From NCBI GenBank assembly GCA_033026295.1, contig CM065185.1, forward strand, positions 18,594,001 to 18,658,000: a stretch of DNA of 64,000 nt. Direction: 5' to 3'. Shown here one piece after another: positions 25,313 to 37,599 of this stretch. This stretch comes from Channa striata. Lineage: Eukaryota > Chordata > Actinopteri > Anabantiformes > Channidae. Position numbers and translations under genes: made by a program. Below the pieces are notes generated by a model. That model made no database searches and had not been told where the DNA came from. It was given only the letters and a program-made list of their open reading frames with translations. Every line of letters starts with the position of its first letter. Positions within the stretch are counted from its first letter, which is position 1.

Positions 25313-25900
25313 TTTTCTAGCTCTTGCTAGTGGATCACAGGGTGTTCCCATGTTAGATGAGAGATGTATAATCTATCCAGCATCTTCTGTGTCAACCCTG
25401 AGGCCTCCCTTAGTTGGACATGCCCAAAAAAACTGCAAAGGAAGGTGCCCAGGAAACATCCCCATCAGATCCCAAAATCCCCTCACGCTCCTTCTTGGTT
25501 TCTGAAACCTGTATCGTTCTCTTACAATAGTTACATAAAAGCTAATAAACTATAATAATCACCCACAAGACCGAAACGATTTAACACGCTGAATCCGCTG
25601 AAAAGCCTTCGACAAGGGTCCAACGGGGTCTGACTAGTGCCGAAGGTGGTGGACCCACCTCAGAAACTAAGGAGACAGATGTCCACTGACAGCCCGATCG
25701 CCAGCTTGGTATCTCACAGCCCTTTGCTCAGCCCAGCCGCCAATGCTTTTCTGACCGCGTTTATTCACAGTAGTTGTCTTTCAGTCATGACCCAAAGCTC
25801 ATGACCATAGGTGAAGGCCAGAATGTAGACAGACTAGAAAATAAACAGCCTTCAAGCTCACTTCCATCTTCACCACAATGGCACCAACCCAAACACGTGA
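25313..25900 (-). mobile_element. LINE (non-LTR retrotransposon) reverse-transcriptase fragment
   Basis: On the minus strand the peptide AFTYGHELWVMTER (about 25785-25830) matches the C-terminal part of a fish LINE reverse transcriptase (typical TLTYGHELWVMTERTRSRIQ). A second block at 25313-25490 corresponds to the downstream part of the same frame (rc of ATGAGAGATGTATAATCTATCCAGC and GACATGCCCAAAAAAACTGC). The frame is broken by stops and by 25500-25690, which does not match the element I remember. This is a dead, 5'-truncated copy antisense to DIP2. The clade (RTE/Rex-like or other) is not certain. Confidence 0.8.
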
Positions 25901-26504
25901 ACATCAGCTGATAAATCACCACTATAATCTCAAATTCTTAAAGTCTTGCTGTATCTAGAAATTGCATCTTGCTCAGTGAGAAACTTGTGGACTTTTGATG
26001 CTCAAACAGTCCACACCTTGGAGTATATCAGCATTCAGACTGGTGATCACTTTGACTTTGACTTTGGCCCACATTTGGGTCAACCACGAGTCCCACATCA
26101 CGTGACATTTCGCTGCCAGCGACATTAGACATGGAGATATGCAGTGTGTAAGTGTCTTTTTGTTCTGTGTACTGTAGCTTTGCCCTTTAGGGCTCGAGGT
26201 TGGCTTATGAATTAGGTCATCACCACCCTACTGTATGTTGTTTTTGTTGTTGTTGCCAGGCCACAGAAAAACATGGCGTCTGCGGCTCCGACTGGCGTGT
26301 GAGGGCCTCGTTTTTAAATGACTTCCTTTCAGTGAAATTTCTGATGTCAGTTCTTAATGTTGTAATAAAGCCTTAATTTTCAGACATCCCCCTTACATTT
26401 GACAAAGCAGCTTCTGTGCTGAAATTGCTTCTACAAATGATATAATTTGATCTGAAATCTGTACTTTTTGTTTACCATCAAATATGTGTCTCTTTTAATC
26501 TGAG

Positions 26505-26575
26505 TTATGGCTCTGTGATAGACTGGTGTCCAGGGTGTACCCGACCTCCTTCCGACTGACAAACAGGAGTGTCTC
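26505..26575 (+). repeat. Interspersed repeat fragment (CTGTGATAGACTGG type)
   Basis: CTCTGTGATAGACTGGTGTCCAGGGTGTACCCGACCTCC closely matches the common fish repeat text CTGTGATGGACTGGCGACCTGTCCAGGGTGTACCCCGCCTC. Only this core is preserved. Confidence 0.7.
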
Positions 26576-26579
26576 CATC

Positions 26580-29500
26580 ATCTTGAAACCCTTAACACAG
26601 ATATAGATAATGTGTTTATGTATGAATGTTTTTGTTCAATATCAACCTGTTTTTAAACCGGAGGAATAATAATAACAACAACAATAATAGCTTTTGTTAA
26701 TAAGGGGCCTAAAGCAAAAGTCCAAAATGATAAGCATTGAAAATGGCGATGGATTACAATAAATTGTACGTTAAGTTTTTCAAAGCACAGCAAAAAAATG
26801 TAAAGAAATACACATTTTTAGAGAATGTGTCTCAACTAATCTAAGACAAGGTTATGCATGACAATTACAAATCATCACATGCCAACGAGCATTTAGTTTG
26901 ATTCCATAAAACTTTGTTTAACATGCTGATAAAGATGCAATCATTTCCTGTAGTGAGACTATCGGCATTTAGTTTTCCTCTTCCCCTCACTTTTTGGTCC
27001 ATATGCATGCGCCTCCCATAATCCCTTTCTCTCAGCTGCAGGCTGGAGACGTCCGTATGTTCTGCCCTTCTGTCCATACTTGTTTTGGGGACACAAGACG
27101 AATGCAGGGGAAGACACATGGAGAATGAGGTTGACATTGGTGCTAACAAGGCACGTGGTGGCGTAACCCAACCATCCAATGGCCGCCCTGACTGTCACCC
27201 ATTGATGTGCACGTCAGAGCTGGTGAGAGGAGGTGGAGGGAAAGTGAGGAATTTCTTAAATTTAGAAAGGAGCATAAAGATTTAGTCAAAGCTTCGCTGC
27301 AAACATCCGTTTTTGATGACAGTATCTTCTGTTTTGTAGAAGCCTGTCTTTACTTGAAAGAGTGTTCCGTGAGCAGCAGTGTTAGTGTTTGAGAATTTAT
27401 TGGCCTTGTTTAATAGTTATTTGCCTTTGAAAATTTTACCAGGTGACCGTTGACCCTGGGCTGGTATTTGGCCACGACATTAAATCTAAATTCTTAAAAA
27501 TCTGTCCTGGGTTGTAGATCTGTTAGGAATGTGACCAGGATGAACCTTTTCTTTCATAGTGGCTGTTAAGGTTTATGTTTTCCTTCATATTTGAACGTGA
27601 TGCAGATATTCTAAAATCAGCCTGAATGTCACAGAGATTTTCAATGAGGTTCTTGTTGCCCCTGTCACAGTAGTGTCAGCTTCGTGACACGTCTGCTCGA
27701 ATCGCTCCAATCCAGGCAGTGAGGTGATGGAGTTTGACGGGGGTCACGGAGGTGACCCCTCCAACCACAGGAAGCCCCCTTCTCTGGGGCTCTTTCCCGT
27801 TTCCTTTTCACTTCAGCTTTCATCTGCACCAGTACACCGTTGGAAACCTGGTGGAGGGTGTCTGCACACACACTTGCAGACAGTAGCCTGCACGGAAAAA
27901 ATGAAGAAGTGGCAAAAGAAAGTGCATCTATTAAAGGAGGGGGTTGCATAATCCAGCGATTACTATGATCTGAGCGTGGTCAGTGATTGGCTCTTGGCAG
28001 CAGGTTACCTAAGACGTGGTCTAGAAACCCAGTTAGTGCTTCTTACTGGACGCAGTCCAGACATGATGCCTCACTAAGCCAAGCACATCTCCGAGATCAC
28101 TGCGGATTAAATGGCTGTTACACAACGGGCGGCGTTGACTGATTGGATGATACAGTTTAGCGGAGGAAGGTGAAACGGCGTCTATCAGTGAACTCAGAAT
28201 GTGCACGAAAATCTGGGGAGTCTGTGAAGTTTATTGCTGAGTCTTTTCAGCAGATCCAGGGATGTTGGTTCAACACAGTGAAATATAAAAAATCATAGTC
28301 TTAGTGGCTTTAATGATAATCTGGCTTTTAATGTACCTCCATTGAATTAATATAATATTCCCCTTTGATGTCACACTCAGTTCTTCTGTAGGTGGAAAAC
28401 ATAGTGTTTACTGCTGTATTCCAGTTGTAAGTCCTATAAATAGAAATACAAGGAATTTCTCAAAACGTCATCATTTCACAGGGTTCCAAAGATCAACGTG
28501 GACTAACTAAACTTTAAAGTCAACACCCAAAATCAGGCTTTGAAAGTGGTTCTCTGGTTTGAATCTGTACATCAAATAGATTTAACCAGACCTGGAGAAC
28601 TGTTATTTATGAGGCACATGCAGAACACATCTGGACTGGACTTGAACATTCCTCTTTTCTTTGAAGTTGGTTCCTTTTATTGTTCCTCCGCTGTCCACGC
28701 CGTGAGGCTTCCTTATTCCCACTCAGCTGATAGAAGATAAACACTCAGGGCTGACTCAGGTTTAAATGCATCTTTTTTTCTGCTCAATTTATAAGGATGT
28801 GGAGAGAATGTAAGTGGACGCAAACTGCTGGGGAGGAAATCAAGATGACAAATAGAGGCAGGAAAGATAATGAGACGACTTGAGGAATAAATGAGTTAGG
28901 TGAAAGTGGAGTTTCAAGTGGAAGAGTGAATATTCATTTAATAAGGAAGCTGGAGAGAGAGAGGTGGTGTGCTGTTTGTGTTGGAGTCTCAGGCAGAGAC
29001 GGGTGAAGAAATAATCATAGTGTTGCTGATTACAGAGAAAAACGGGAGCGGCGGAGAAATCTTTTGTTAGTCGTCCGAATTAACTCAAACTTCCTCCACC
29101 AGTTTAAATAGCAGCTCCGCCCTCGCACCAACCACGTCCAGTTCTCTAGTTTTCTGGGGTTACGTTGTCTGTACAGTAACAAAACAGCGTGTAAAGGACA
29201 GTGAGTGTTCTTGTTGAATACAATTCTTGAATATACTGAATTAAAATGGCTGTGGATTGCAGTAGATATGAGCAACTACCACATAATTAATTATTAAATA
29301 TTGCACTAATTCCACTGAAGGTCTTGCACACGCAGCTTCACGTGATGCCGTGACTTAGTTTATAAAGGGAAAGGTCAGTGTTTGGAGCATTTGGTTTTTA
29401 CGTTGCTTGTGTTCTAACCCGTGTTGTCTCTTAACATAACCTTACCCTGAAGTTGTTCTCTTGAACCCACGGCGGCCTTCCTGCATCATCCAGCAGTAAC

Positions 29501-30260
29501 GCCCGTGGTTCCTGTGGCGTCAGCGTGATACGCCAAAGGATGTAAAAAAGCGGCATAGTTTGACGCCTCATTATCTGACGCTTGGCAACAATTTGGAATT
29601 AAGAAACCTCTCACCTACAGTCCACAAAATCCCTTAAACCCAAACAAAGCCCTAATAGTCATGACAAGACCAACCTAAGGAAGTTGTTTTTCAGATTTCG
29701 TGACATGAAAACAAACTAAAAATGCAGCAACAAGCCTTCGATAGTGTCATTAATCAGTGTTTGTTCTAAACTTCGACTACAGACCTCAATTCTCCAACGT
29801 GGACTCGTGGACGGACAAAGCCAGTGAAATCTAAGCGGTCTTGTTGGACTGGGGGACGTTTGGCTGGGCGTTGCTGTACTTGCTGACATTTCATTTGTCA
29901 GATTAGTCCAAAAGAAAACGACTAACGTCTTTCATGCAGGGAGTCCCAGACTTGTATCGATCAGTGTGTTGATCCATGAGGTCTCTGTGCTGAGGCGGCA
30001 TAAACGTGCGTGATACATGTTGAATTAACATCGGGGATGTCGCTCAATGAATTTTGCCGTTTTCAGCCCTTTCCCACCGTCCAGCTGAGACATTTCGGTT
30101 GGGAGTTGGTAGTTGGTGCGTTTGTTAAAAGCTTGCCGCTTCGCCTCAGGGTTTACAGGGTGGAACTCGGTCAAGCTCCAGCTTTACTATGCAAATGTTC
30201 CTCCTAATGAATTTTTGAACAGAGCCCAAACCCAGAAATTTGTGTTCTAGTTGTTTGAAG
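26580..30260. other. Intron 1, no recognised element
   Basis: No repeat family or coding exon could be supported. Open frames of 60-104 codons here have no splice context. Confidence 0.5.
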
Positions 30261-30272
30261 CTTTGTAAGTGC

Positions 30273-30301
30273 GTGTGTGTTGGGACTGGCTCACCAGTCC
30301 C

Positions 30302-30341
<40 letters not shown>
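30273..30341. repeat. Perfect hairpin joined to a (CA)n array
   Basis: A 17-bp perfect inverted repeat (GTGTGTGTTGGGACTGG at 30273-30289; its complement at 30294-30310; loop CTCA) leads straight into a CA array that ends at 30341. The left arm is a short TG tract and the right arm is the start of the CA array. Confidence 0.9.
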
Positions 30342-30344
<3 letters not shown>

Positions 30345-30345
<1 letters not shown>

Positions 30346-32190
30346 CAGCTGCCAGTTTCTATTACACCACATGTGCATTTGAGTCAATTCACTGTTCGTA
30401 CAAATTGACTTTTTTAAATAAATCTAGTCAGAAATAATAAAAGTTCATCACATTGCCTCTTGTAGAGAATGAGAGTAACTATGAGACAAAAATCTGATAA
30501 CACATTATTATAAAGATGAGATTATTATTTCTATATTTTCCAAACCACTAATACTAAGACGTGTGAAGGGATTTGTGGGTGTTTGTTTTTTTCATAAGTT
30601 TTTAAAATGTGGTTGTGTGGATGTTCTTTAGTTTGAAACTAAATGTAACAAAGGTTTCAAGTATTATTTATTTTGTTTACTTTTTATCGATGAAAAAACA
30701 ATATAAAAATATCATTAGATATCAGTGCATGTGAGTGTGAGTTCTTTTCCTTTAACTTTGTAGCTTTGTCCCAAGTTTTGTATCAAGCCGGGTAAGATTT
30801 TAATTTGTTATACGAGGTCACGGCGCTCATGAAAACGCATCTTGTGACTGTCATGCTCGCTCTGCAGGCTACCACACTGTTTGACCCCGCACTTTTTCTA
30901 CACTCAGCAGCCCACAGAACATTTAGAGCCCGTTTGAAATTATCCAGCAACGGGTGGTTGATGAGGATTTTCTGCACTAAAAAAATGTTAGAAATGCTTC
31001 TCAACATTCCGCAGAACTCAAAAGAAACAAGTAACAAAAACACAACTGTGCTACAACACGTGTAAACTTTTAAAAGTCACCCGTTTCATGTCCTACACTC
31101 GCACAAATGATTGGTTTTTCCATGTCCATCATAACACTGTATTATCCCTGAGTCAAATATTCGAACCCAAGACTAAACAAACAAACTAGAGTTCACACAT
31201 ACGATAAGACACCACGGCGCAGTGTGTCCATGACGGTTTGTCCCATTCTCGATTGAGAGTCTTGATTTCTACAGTAACTTGGTACAAATCAACACGTGGT
31301 CGTCACAGCCCATCCTTCCGCAGAGAAGAAAACTCTTCAAATCCTCTGTTACTGTGCGTGGGGAGTTTGGGGCCGTGCAGAAGTCGACGTGCTCATGGTG
31401 TTAACGATGCAGTTTTCACCTGTGCTTTCATATTCCACCTGATTGGTAGAAGACATTTTGTCAGTACAATAGATGATTTTCTGTTGAGGTTTCGCATGTT
31501 ACTTTTAGATGCTGCAACATTTGTTTCTGTCATTAGTCAACTGTCTGATTATTTTCCCTTTTCCCTTGAAAGCTTCTGTTTTTATCGCCGGAACGACAGT
31601 CCAAACCCAAGGTATTTACTTTATTTTAATGTTTGGCAGATTCTCATGTTTGAGGTGTAGGACGTGTGGCTGATTGCTGGTTGAGGTCAGTTGTGGCATG
31701 TTTCATTAGTATTATTGTTAATATTATTTCAATTTTTATTATTACATCTTAAAGAACAAATTCCGAAGTAGAATACTTCTTGTCCTCGTGAACACAAATT
31801 TCACTCTTCATACATTATTGTTTAACTGAGTGATAAGTACAATTGTATTTGTGCCCATTGTTAGATGAAATGCTGAAGGATGGGCGTCACATGGTTCACC
31901 TGTGGATCATAGAAGTCTCGGCTCTGGCCCATTTTCATATTGAGGTGATAGGAGGTGGAAATTTGGAGGAGTAAACTCCTGTTACATAACGTTAATGTCT
32001 CTGACGTGGCCAGAAATCATTCAGCAGCTAATTTCAGTTGGTGAGCTCCGCGCTGACCGTTAACTATTATTCCGACTTGTTCCTGCCCGGAGTTTTATGG
32101 TGTCGTTAAAACGCGGGTCAAAAGTTTGGGTGCTTTTCCCCAAGAACGCTGTGAGATTGTGTTACATCTGGAGGAGGCTCTGCAGGGCCT
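30345..32190. other. Intron 1, no recognised element
   Basis: AT-rich at 30480-30740 and 31680-31870. A 140-codon open frame at 31238-31660 has no splice sites or recognisable motif and was not called. Confidence 0.5.
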
Positions 32191-32199
32191 TCTGGGTGT

Positions 32200-32632
32200 T
32201 GTAGTTCTCCTCTTTTCGTCGAGTCCTCTGCTCATTCTTGTGCCTCTCACCTCTCTCTCCTTTATGCTACTCTGTCCTCGTACATTCTTCCTTCCCTTCA
32301 TCTGTCATTTCCTCTCCTTCCCCTCTTGTTTTCTCTCTCCTCTCCTTCTGATCACTTTGTTTTCTCGTTCGTCCTTCCTTCTACGCTCCTCCTTCCTTTG
32401 ACCTCTTTTCTCCATCTTTAGGTCTCCCTCTTCTCCCCTCGGTTTTTCCCCAGCTTCCCTCCTTCATCTCTCTTTGCCTTCTTTGTCCATTACCTGTGTT
32501 GCTCCTCACCTCACTGTCCCTTTGTCTGCTGATTTTCTCTGATTCCTCGTTCCCCCCGTCTTTCTCGTGTCCCTCCCTCGTGTCCCTCTCTGTCTGTCTG
32601 TCTTCTTTTTTCCTCCCTCTCTCTGTCAGGAA
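32200..32632 (+). repeat. Long polypyrimidine tract (about 430 bases)
   Basis: The + strand is dominated by C and T with few, scattered purines, built of CTCTCC, TTCCTT, CTTCC and TCTGTC words. It ends in CTCTCTCTGTCAG at 32632, which would be a strong acceptor if used. A CA array (32689-32705) follows. The complementary purine frame is open but low-complexity and is not a gene. Confidence 0.85.
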
Positions 32633-33264
32633 TGCAGTCATGTGCCCTGGACTCCTCCAACCAAACACACACATTCTTTCACTCTAAAACACACACACAC
32701 ACACTCTTTGTCGCCGTCTCACACATGCAGTAACACAAACACACACTCGTCTCCACACATGGTGTTTACCTCTCTGATGGAAAAATGGGGCGTTGCTAGA
32801 ATCCACAGTGAGTCAAATCAAACACACTATCAGCCTTTGAGCGGCTGAGACAGACTCTGTAAATGTGACAGAGTTAATTGTCCAGCTGTTCGCCGATCTC
32901 ATGTTTATTGTGTTGAACGCTTGTGGCTCCGCTGCGGTGAAAGAAACTTTGTGTGGTCATCTGACAATGTACAGAGCTGCTTTTGTTCATGAAGGCCAAT
33001 GAAAGAGAAGGCTTCTTTCCAGCGAGTGGAAGCAGCGTGTTGTGATATTAGGTTCTATAGCTGCATATTGAAGAAAAAGTGAGGTGTAAAGTTGAGTATT
33101 TTTAGTCATATGTAAATGTTAGTAGCCCCTTGTTTTGAAATAAAAAAAATATATATATATATTTTTATCAACATGAAATTTAATGCACACTCAGCTGTTT
33201 CAATGTTTCTTTATCAGAAATTAAAGTTGATTTTAATTATATTTTAAAGAACTAGTTCTATGTC

Positions 33265-33690
33265 CAGAGTTATTCGACTAGGTTCGGAGGATGAAAGTAA
33301 CAAATTACATTACAACGTTACCTTCATTAAAAAGTCATCAGTTCCTTTGTGATTCCTCGTGCCTGACCTTTACAACGACTCGACCATCCTAACACAGACG
33401 CGTTGCCCCAATTACAGTTACTTACACTTCGAGTCCTGCAGGTCTACGTCACACACCTGAACTCAAATTAAAGTTATAGGAAACACATCAGTTAAAGTGC
33501 ATCTGCTCCATGTGTTACTCCAGCAAAAACAGTCAATTCATGGAAGATTTCTGTTTGCAGAAATTTGTGGCTTAAAAGTAACAGTTTACATATGTGAAAA
33601 TGTAACTAAGTAACTGAGTAATCAAGTCGCGGACCCAACGCGTTAGATTACTCGTAACTCTAAAAGTAACGAGTTACACCCAAACTTCCT
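33265..33690. mobile_element. GTAAC/CGTTA-rich DNA-transposon-like fragment
   Basis: Repeated words such as AAGTAACAAATTACATTAC, AAATGTAACTAAGTAAC, CCAACGCGTTAGATTACTCG and AAAAGTAACGAGTTAC appear over about 400 bases. This GTAAC/GTTAC vocabulary is typical of short non-autonomous DNA transposons (hAT-like) seen across fish genomes. Ends and target-site duplication could not be fixed. Confidence 0.5.
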
Positions 33691-33766
33691 GAACTTCCTC
33701 CTTTTGGTTGTAGTTTGACTATAAAATGTCCCTTGAAATATCTTTCTACTATTAGCTGAAAAAGGC

Positions 33767-33936
33767 CCCCAGGTGACATCACTTGGAGGAACCTCCAGTT
33801 CCGATCGTTATCTTGTTGTTCGGACTCTGGAGTTTGTCATCATGGGCAACCGGCTTTTCCAGAGCTCCCCCAGACGACATCATCTGAACTCTTAATAATG
33901 AAAAACTCCCCTGGGTGATGTCATCTGGAGGAGTTT
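33767..33936. repeat. Three-copy TGATGTCATC-type repeat cluster
   Basis: Three related units of about 22 bases: CCCCAGGTGACATCACTTGGAGG (33767-33789), an inverted unit CTCCCCCAGACGACATCATCTG (about 33865-33886), and CCCCTGGGTGATGTCATCTGGAGG (33909-33932). The core (TGACATCA / TGATGTCA) is near-palindromic. They may be parts of a small palindromic transposon. Confidence 0.6.
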
Positions 33937-33949
33937 TAAAGGTTGAAGC

Positions 33950-35315
33950 AGAGGGATGTTTAAAAGCACAAATGTACATCTATACTAAACTAAAGCCACA
34001 GAAAGCAAGTTGAAAATTGGTGAAGTCGCTCTTAATTTTGATAATTTTCAGTTTTACCTTTAATTAAGTGGGTGAGGTAGAGTTTAAACCTAAAACTAAC
34101 TAGAAATGATGAATAAAACAATAAAAGTTAACGTAATATTAAATTATTTTTTAAATTGTAGAATTTGCTTTAAATGTTTGTTTTCTTTAAACAGCAGCAT
34201 GTTGACATGAGCTGAATGTTAATAAGATTAACATAAACGTATGAGCAAGTATATATTTAATCCTTTGTCATTAAAGCCATTTTTGACTTATCTTCACAAC
34301 AGATATTTGGCATCTTACACATCTGTATCTTCAAGTGTTATTGGCAATATTTGTGGGATGTTTTATTATAGACTAAGCCCAGGCTCAGTAGTTCGAACCC
34401 TGAAAAAAAGCAAATCTGATTTTTATTTTCTTTAATCCTGAACCGTAGGAAACCCACTCTGGGCCTGTGTGTTGAGTCGTCCCGGTCACTTCCTCCCGCA
34501 GACTGAGGAGGAAACATGGCTGGAAATCCTGACGTTTCACACCAACAACATGTTTGAACATTTGGGAAGTTGAACGAGTGCAGCCTTCAGCAGAACAAAG
34601 AACACACACAAATCCGGTTATTATAAAGAGGTGCTTCAGTTTAAGAACCAGAAATCAGTGTGAGCGGCTAAAACCTTTTCGACTGGTTAACTCCAAGCAG
34701 AGAGTTGAGATTTTGCTAAATCAGTGAAATACAGTGTGTGTGCTCTTAACACAACATTTGAAACCACAAAACACACCCAGGAACAATGTCGGGTTGTAGC
34801 CAAATGAACAGGTGGAGTCCTAAAAAATATCTGAGGCGTGACTGACTTACACCAAAAAAGTAAACGCCACATATCTACGTCAGTCGCAGATTTTTGTGGT
34901 TGCATTTTTTTTAAAACTGCAAGGCTGCGCCGAATTCAACAGGGATTGGTTGAATTAATTGTTGTTATTTTCACAAATCATAAATCATCACAAATTCCCG
35001 AAGGAACTAACTCTGTCCTCAAATGATTGAATTGGAAAATAATAAAACAAGGTACCTTCAGGAAGAGCTTCACCAAAGACAAGAAGTAAAAGTAAGAGGT
35101 GATAAAGTGTTGAAACATGTTGGATGGTTTAGTCCACAATCTGGTCCAGGTACAGGAAATATCACAATAATAAATGGATTTTCCTCTCACCTCACTTATA
35201 AACTTTTCGTCTTTCTGTTTCCTCACAGCAAAACAAACTTTGCAGAAATTCCAAAGCTGGAAAAAAGAGTAACACAACATCTGGCATTCAGGCTGTTTTC
35301 AATTTTCTGTGAGCT

Positions 35316-35365
<50 letters not shown>

Positions 35366-36090
35366 AGAGAGAGGCCCTTTTCTGTTGTGGATACAGGGAA
35401 TGTGGAAATCGTTGTCAGTTTGCTGCACTGACATTGTGTAACAGCAACACGAAAATGCAACTGCAAATGGATGATAATATGTTTGTCCATTGTTGCTACA
35501 GGAGGAATGCTCGCTCGTGCTTTCTCTGATGACCGGCGACAGATGCCCTGCTTCAGGTGGGGCCATCATCTGTGTGTGTGTGTGTGTGTGTTTTCATGCT
35601 GCCAGCTTTCAACACGCGGTACAAAGAAGCTTCTGTATTTGTAAGTCGACATGGCCACAAGGAATTGTGGGATACGTGGGAGCTGTGGCGCTGCTCGGGG
35701 AATGTGACAGAGTCTGAAAAGTGAGGAATGTCACTGGTAGGATTGGGCACAAAAAAGCCTGGGAATGTCAAGGAGTCGTGTTGAATGTTAGCAGGAAAGA
35801 CGAAAGCTGTCACAGCTACACGCTGATTGTCCCTTCCTTCTTCTATGACCCACAAAGGTTTTTTTTTAAATAGTCTGCAGGCGCCGACCCACCCCGACGG
35901 CGACCTCCTCCTATAGGACACTGCCCTGCTGTATACAGTGCTGCCGCTTTACCATGTGACTGTAAGATGTCAACAGCTTTTTTAGTGGTTTGCCTTAAAG
36001 CAGTGATTATTTTTGCACTGGTCCGACAGAAAATAGGGTCTGTTATTAATATGAGCACGCTCATGGTCTTCTCCTGTCTCCCTTTGGCTC
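33950..36090. repeat. Intron 1, with (GT)n at 35318-35363 and 35571-35591
   Basis: Two GT arrays. The 168-codon frame 35023-35529 is kept open by the first array and is not called. At 34390-34411 GGCTCAGTAGTTCGAACCC resembles fused tRNA box A and box B but is too short to support. Confidence 0.6.
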
Positions 36091-36099
36091 TCTACTGAG

Positions 36100-36400
36100 A
36101 CTATTTCCAGCTCTCGTCTTTTATTTCTGAATTATCAGCCATCATCCCCGCCCGGCCCTTGAGAGTCTGATTTTAGGCTCGGAGATGGACGACCTTTCCG
36201 CGGCTTTGAATGGCCGAGCTTATTGATATGTTGTAATTGTCTTCTTCTGAGCGGTGTAATTCTATCGTCCTCTGCTCAGGCTGAATGCCGGAGCGGCTTT
36301 GAATAAAAATGTGCTGTAGTGAGACTGTGGGATGAAACACAAAGCTCAGCGCCTTTTATACTGGACGGTATTGACTGATGCAATAATTACATGAGGGCCC
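36100..36400. other. Candidate conserved noncoding element
   Basis: A compact block with AT-rich homeodomain-like words (GAATTATCAGCC, CTTATTGATATGTTGTAATT) next to isolated GC words, and no repeat similarity. The call rests on texture only. Confidence 0.25.
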
Positions 36401-36454
36401 TTCATTTCTGTGCAGGAAAAGGTGACTGAGCTCTCAGTCATTCTCATGTCTTAC

Positions 36455-36730
36455 AGGCCCTCAACGTGCCTTGCTCAAGGGGCCACTGACGGGAGTCACT
36501 GAGGAAAAAAGTTTTCTTATAGCTTTATGTTCTGAGAATTGGTGGATTCTCTCCCATTCTCAGATGTCACGGAGTTTTGCAAGGTCGGCATTTGTCCGTG
36601 GTGGCTCAGTCTGCAGGTTCCAATTCCGGCCTACCCACTTAGCAGTACCCATCCTCTAGATTCATTTCACTGACCGATTCATACTTAACGTGCTTCTTTT
36701 GGGGCCGAAACAGAGTGAAACAGGCTACTG
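36455..36730. repeat. Composite SINE remnant (copy A of a repeat pair)
   Basis: It contains the GTGCCTTGCTCAAGGGG module (about 36468), then a tRNA-like stretch with box A TGGCTCAGT (36602-36610) and box B-like GGTTCCAATTCC (36617-36628), spaced far closer than in a real tRNA, then a 55-base module at 36676-36730 that recurs at 37535-37589. Confidence 0.55.
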
Positions 36731-37139
36731 CTGCCTGTCTGCCCTCTCACCCTGTTCACATACTCTCGCCAGATGTGGAAGTGGATGTTTCTGGTATTTT
36801 CTGAGGAGACAAGTACTTTGATGATGAACCGTCGCCGTGAAGAAATGACGGACTGTTGCAGTGAGGTTGTGTGCTCCGGACTTACTGTTTTCCAAAGCAC
36901 CTTTGGTGTCTCGTAAGCCCCTCGGTCTCATGGATTTAAACTCAAATTGAACTTTTGTATTTGTATTTTTGTGTCTCACTTATCTAAAGTCCCCATCAAA
37001 AATAAAAATGTCATAATGTCAAGGTGAAACTTTACACCCTGCTTCACAACAACAACCACATTCCTCCGTTTATCTGCACTGAACCTAAATCCTGAGGTGC
37101 TGCATTGTCCAGTAATAGTTTTATTTGCTCACACTGACT

Positions 37140-37592
37140 TCTGCTGCAGTTTGTGCCTTGCTAAAGGGCACGTTGGCTGTGGAGAAGGAACAGCTGTCTT
37201 TGCTCTTTGTGTTGTCAGGATGGATTCACTGTATGATGTATGAGACCAGATCATAAGGCCAACAACAGTTGGAGTGTGTGTGTGTGCGTGTGTGTTGGGC
37301 TGAACATAGCTGTCTTTGTACTTCTTAGAGAGTGTGTGTGTATCTGTGGCCACCTCATCAACACACCACACGACACGCAGTTATATGGACAGACCTTCAG
37401 CTGTGCCTGAACGTCACCCCGAACACACACACAGAAACACACCTCTGCCGTAGAAGAGAACAGTAAAACACACACACACACACAGTTGGTTTCATTAATG
37501 TAACTGGGCCACTGGTGATGTTCCTCTGCATATTGATTCATATTTAATGTGTTTGTTTGGGGGCCGAAACCATGTGAAACAGGCTACTGTGT
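37140..37592. repeat. Composite SINE remnant (copy B) with microsatellites
   Basis: GTGCCTTGCTAAAGGGCACG (about 37155) opens the copy. Short TG/CA arrays (about 37274-37293 and 37470-37484) interrupt it. The 55-base module at 37535-37589 matches copy A at 47 of 55 positions by my alignment. Confidence 0.55.
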
Positions 37593-37599
37593 CATGCAT

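Noticed and set aside
32381..32674. 97-codon minus-strand frame rich in Lys, Arg and Glu
   Set aside because: It is the purine complement of the long polypyrimidine tract, so it is low-complexity translation.
34390..34411. Possible tRNA gene (box A and box B-like words)
   Set aside because: The two boxes are almost fused and no cloverleaf can form.
35023..35529. 168-codon plus-strand frame
   Set aside because: It is held open by the GT array at 35318-35363; no splice signals or recognisable domain were seen.
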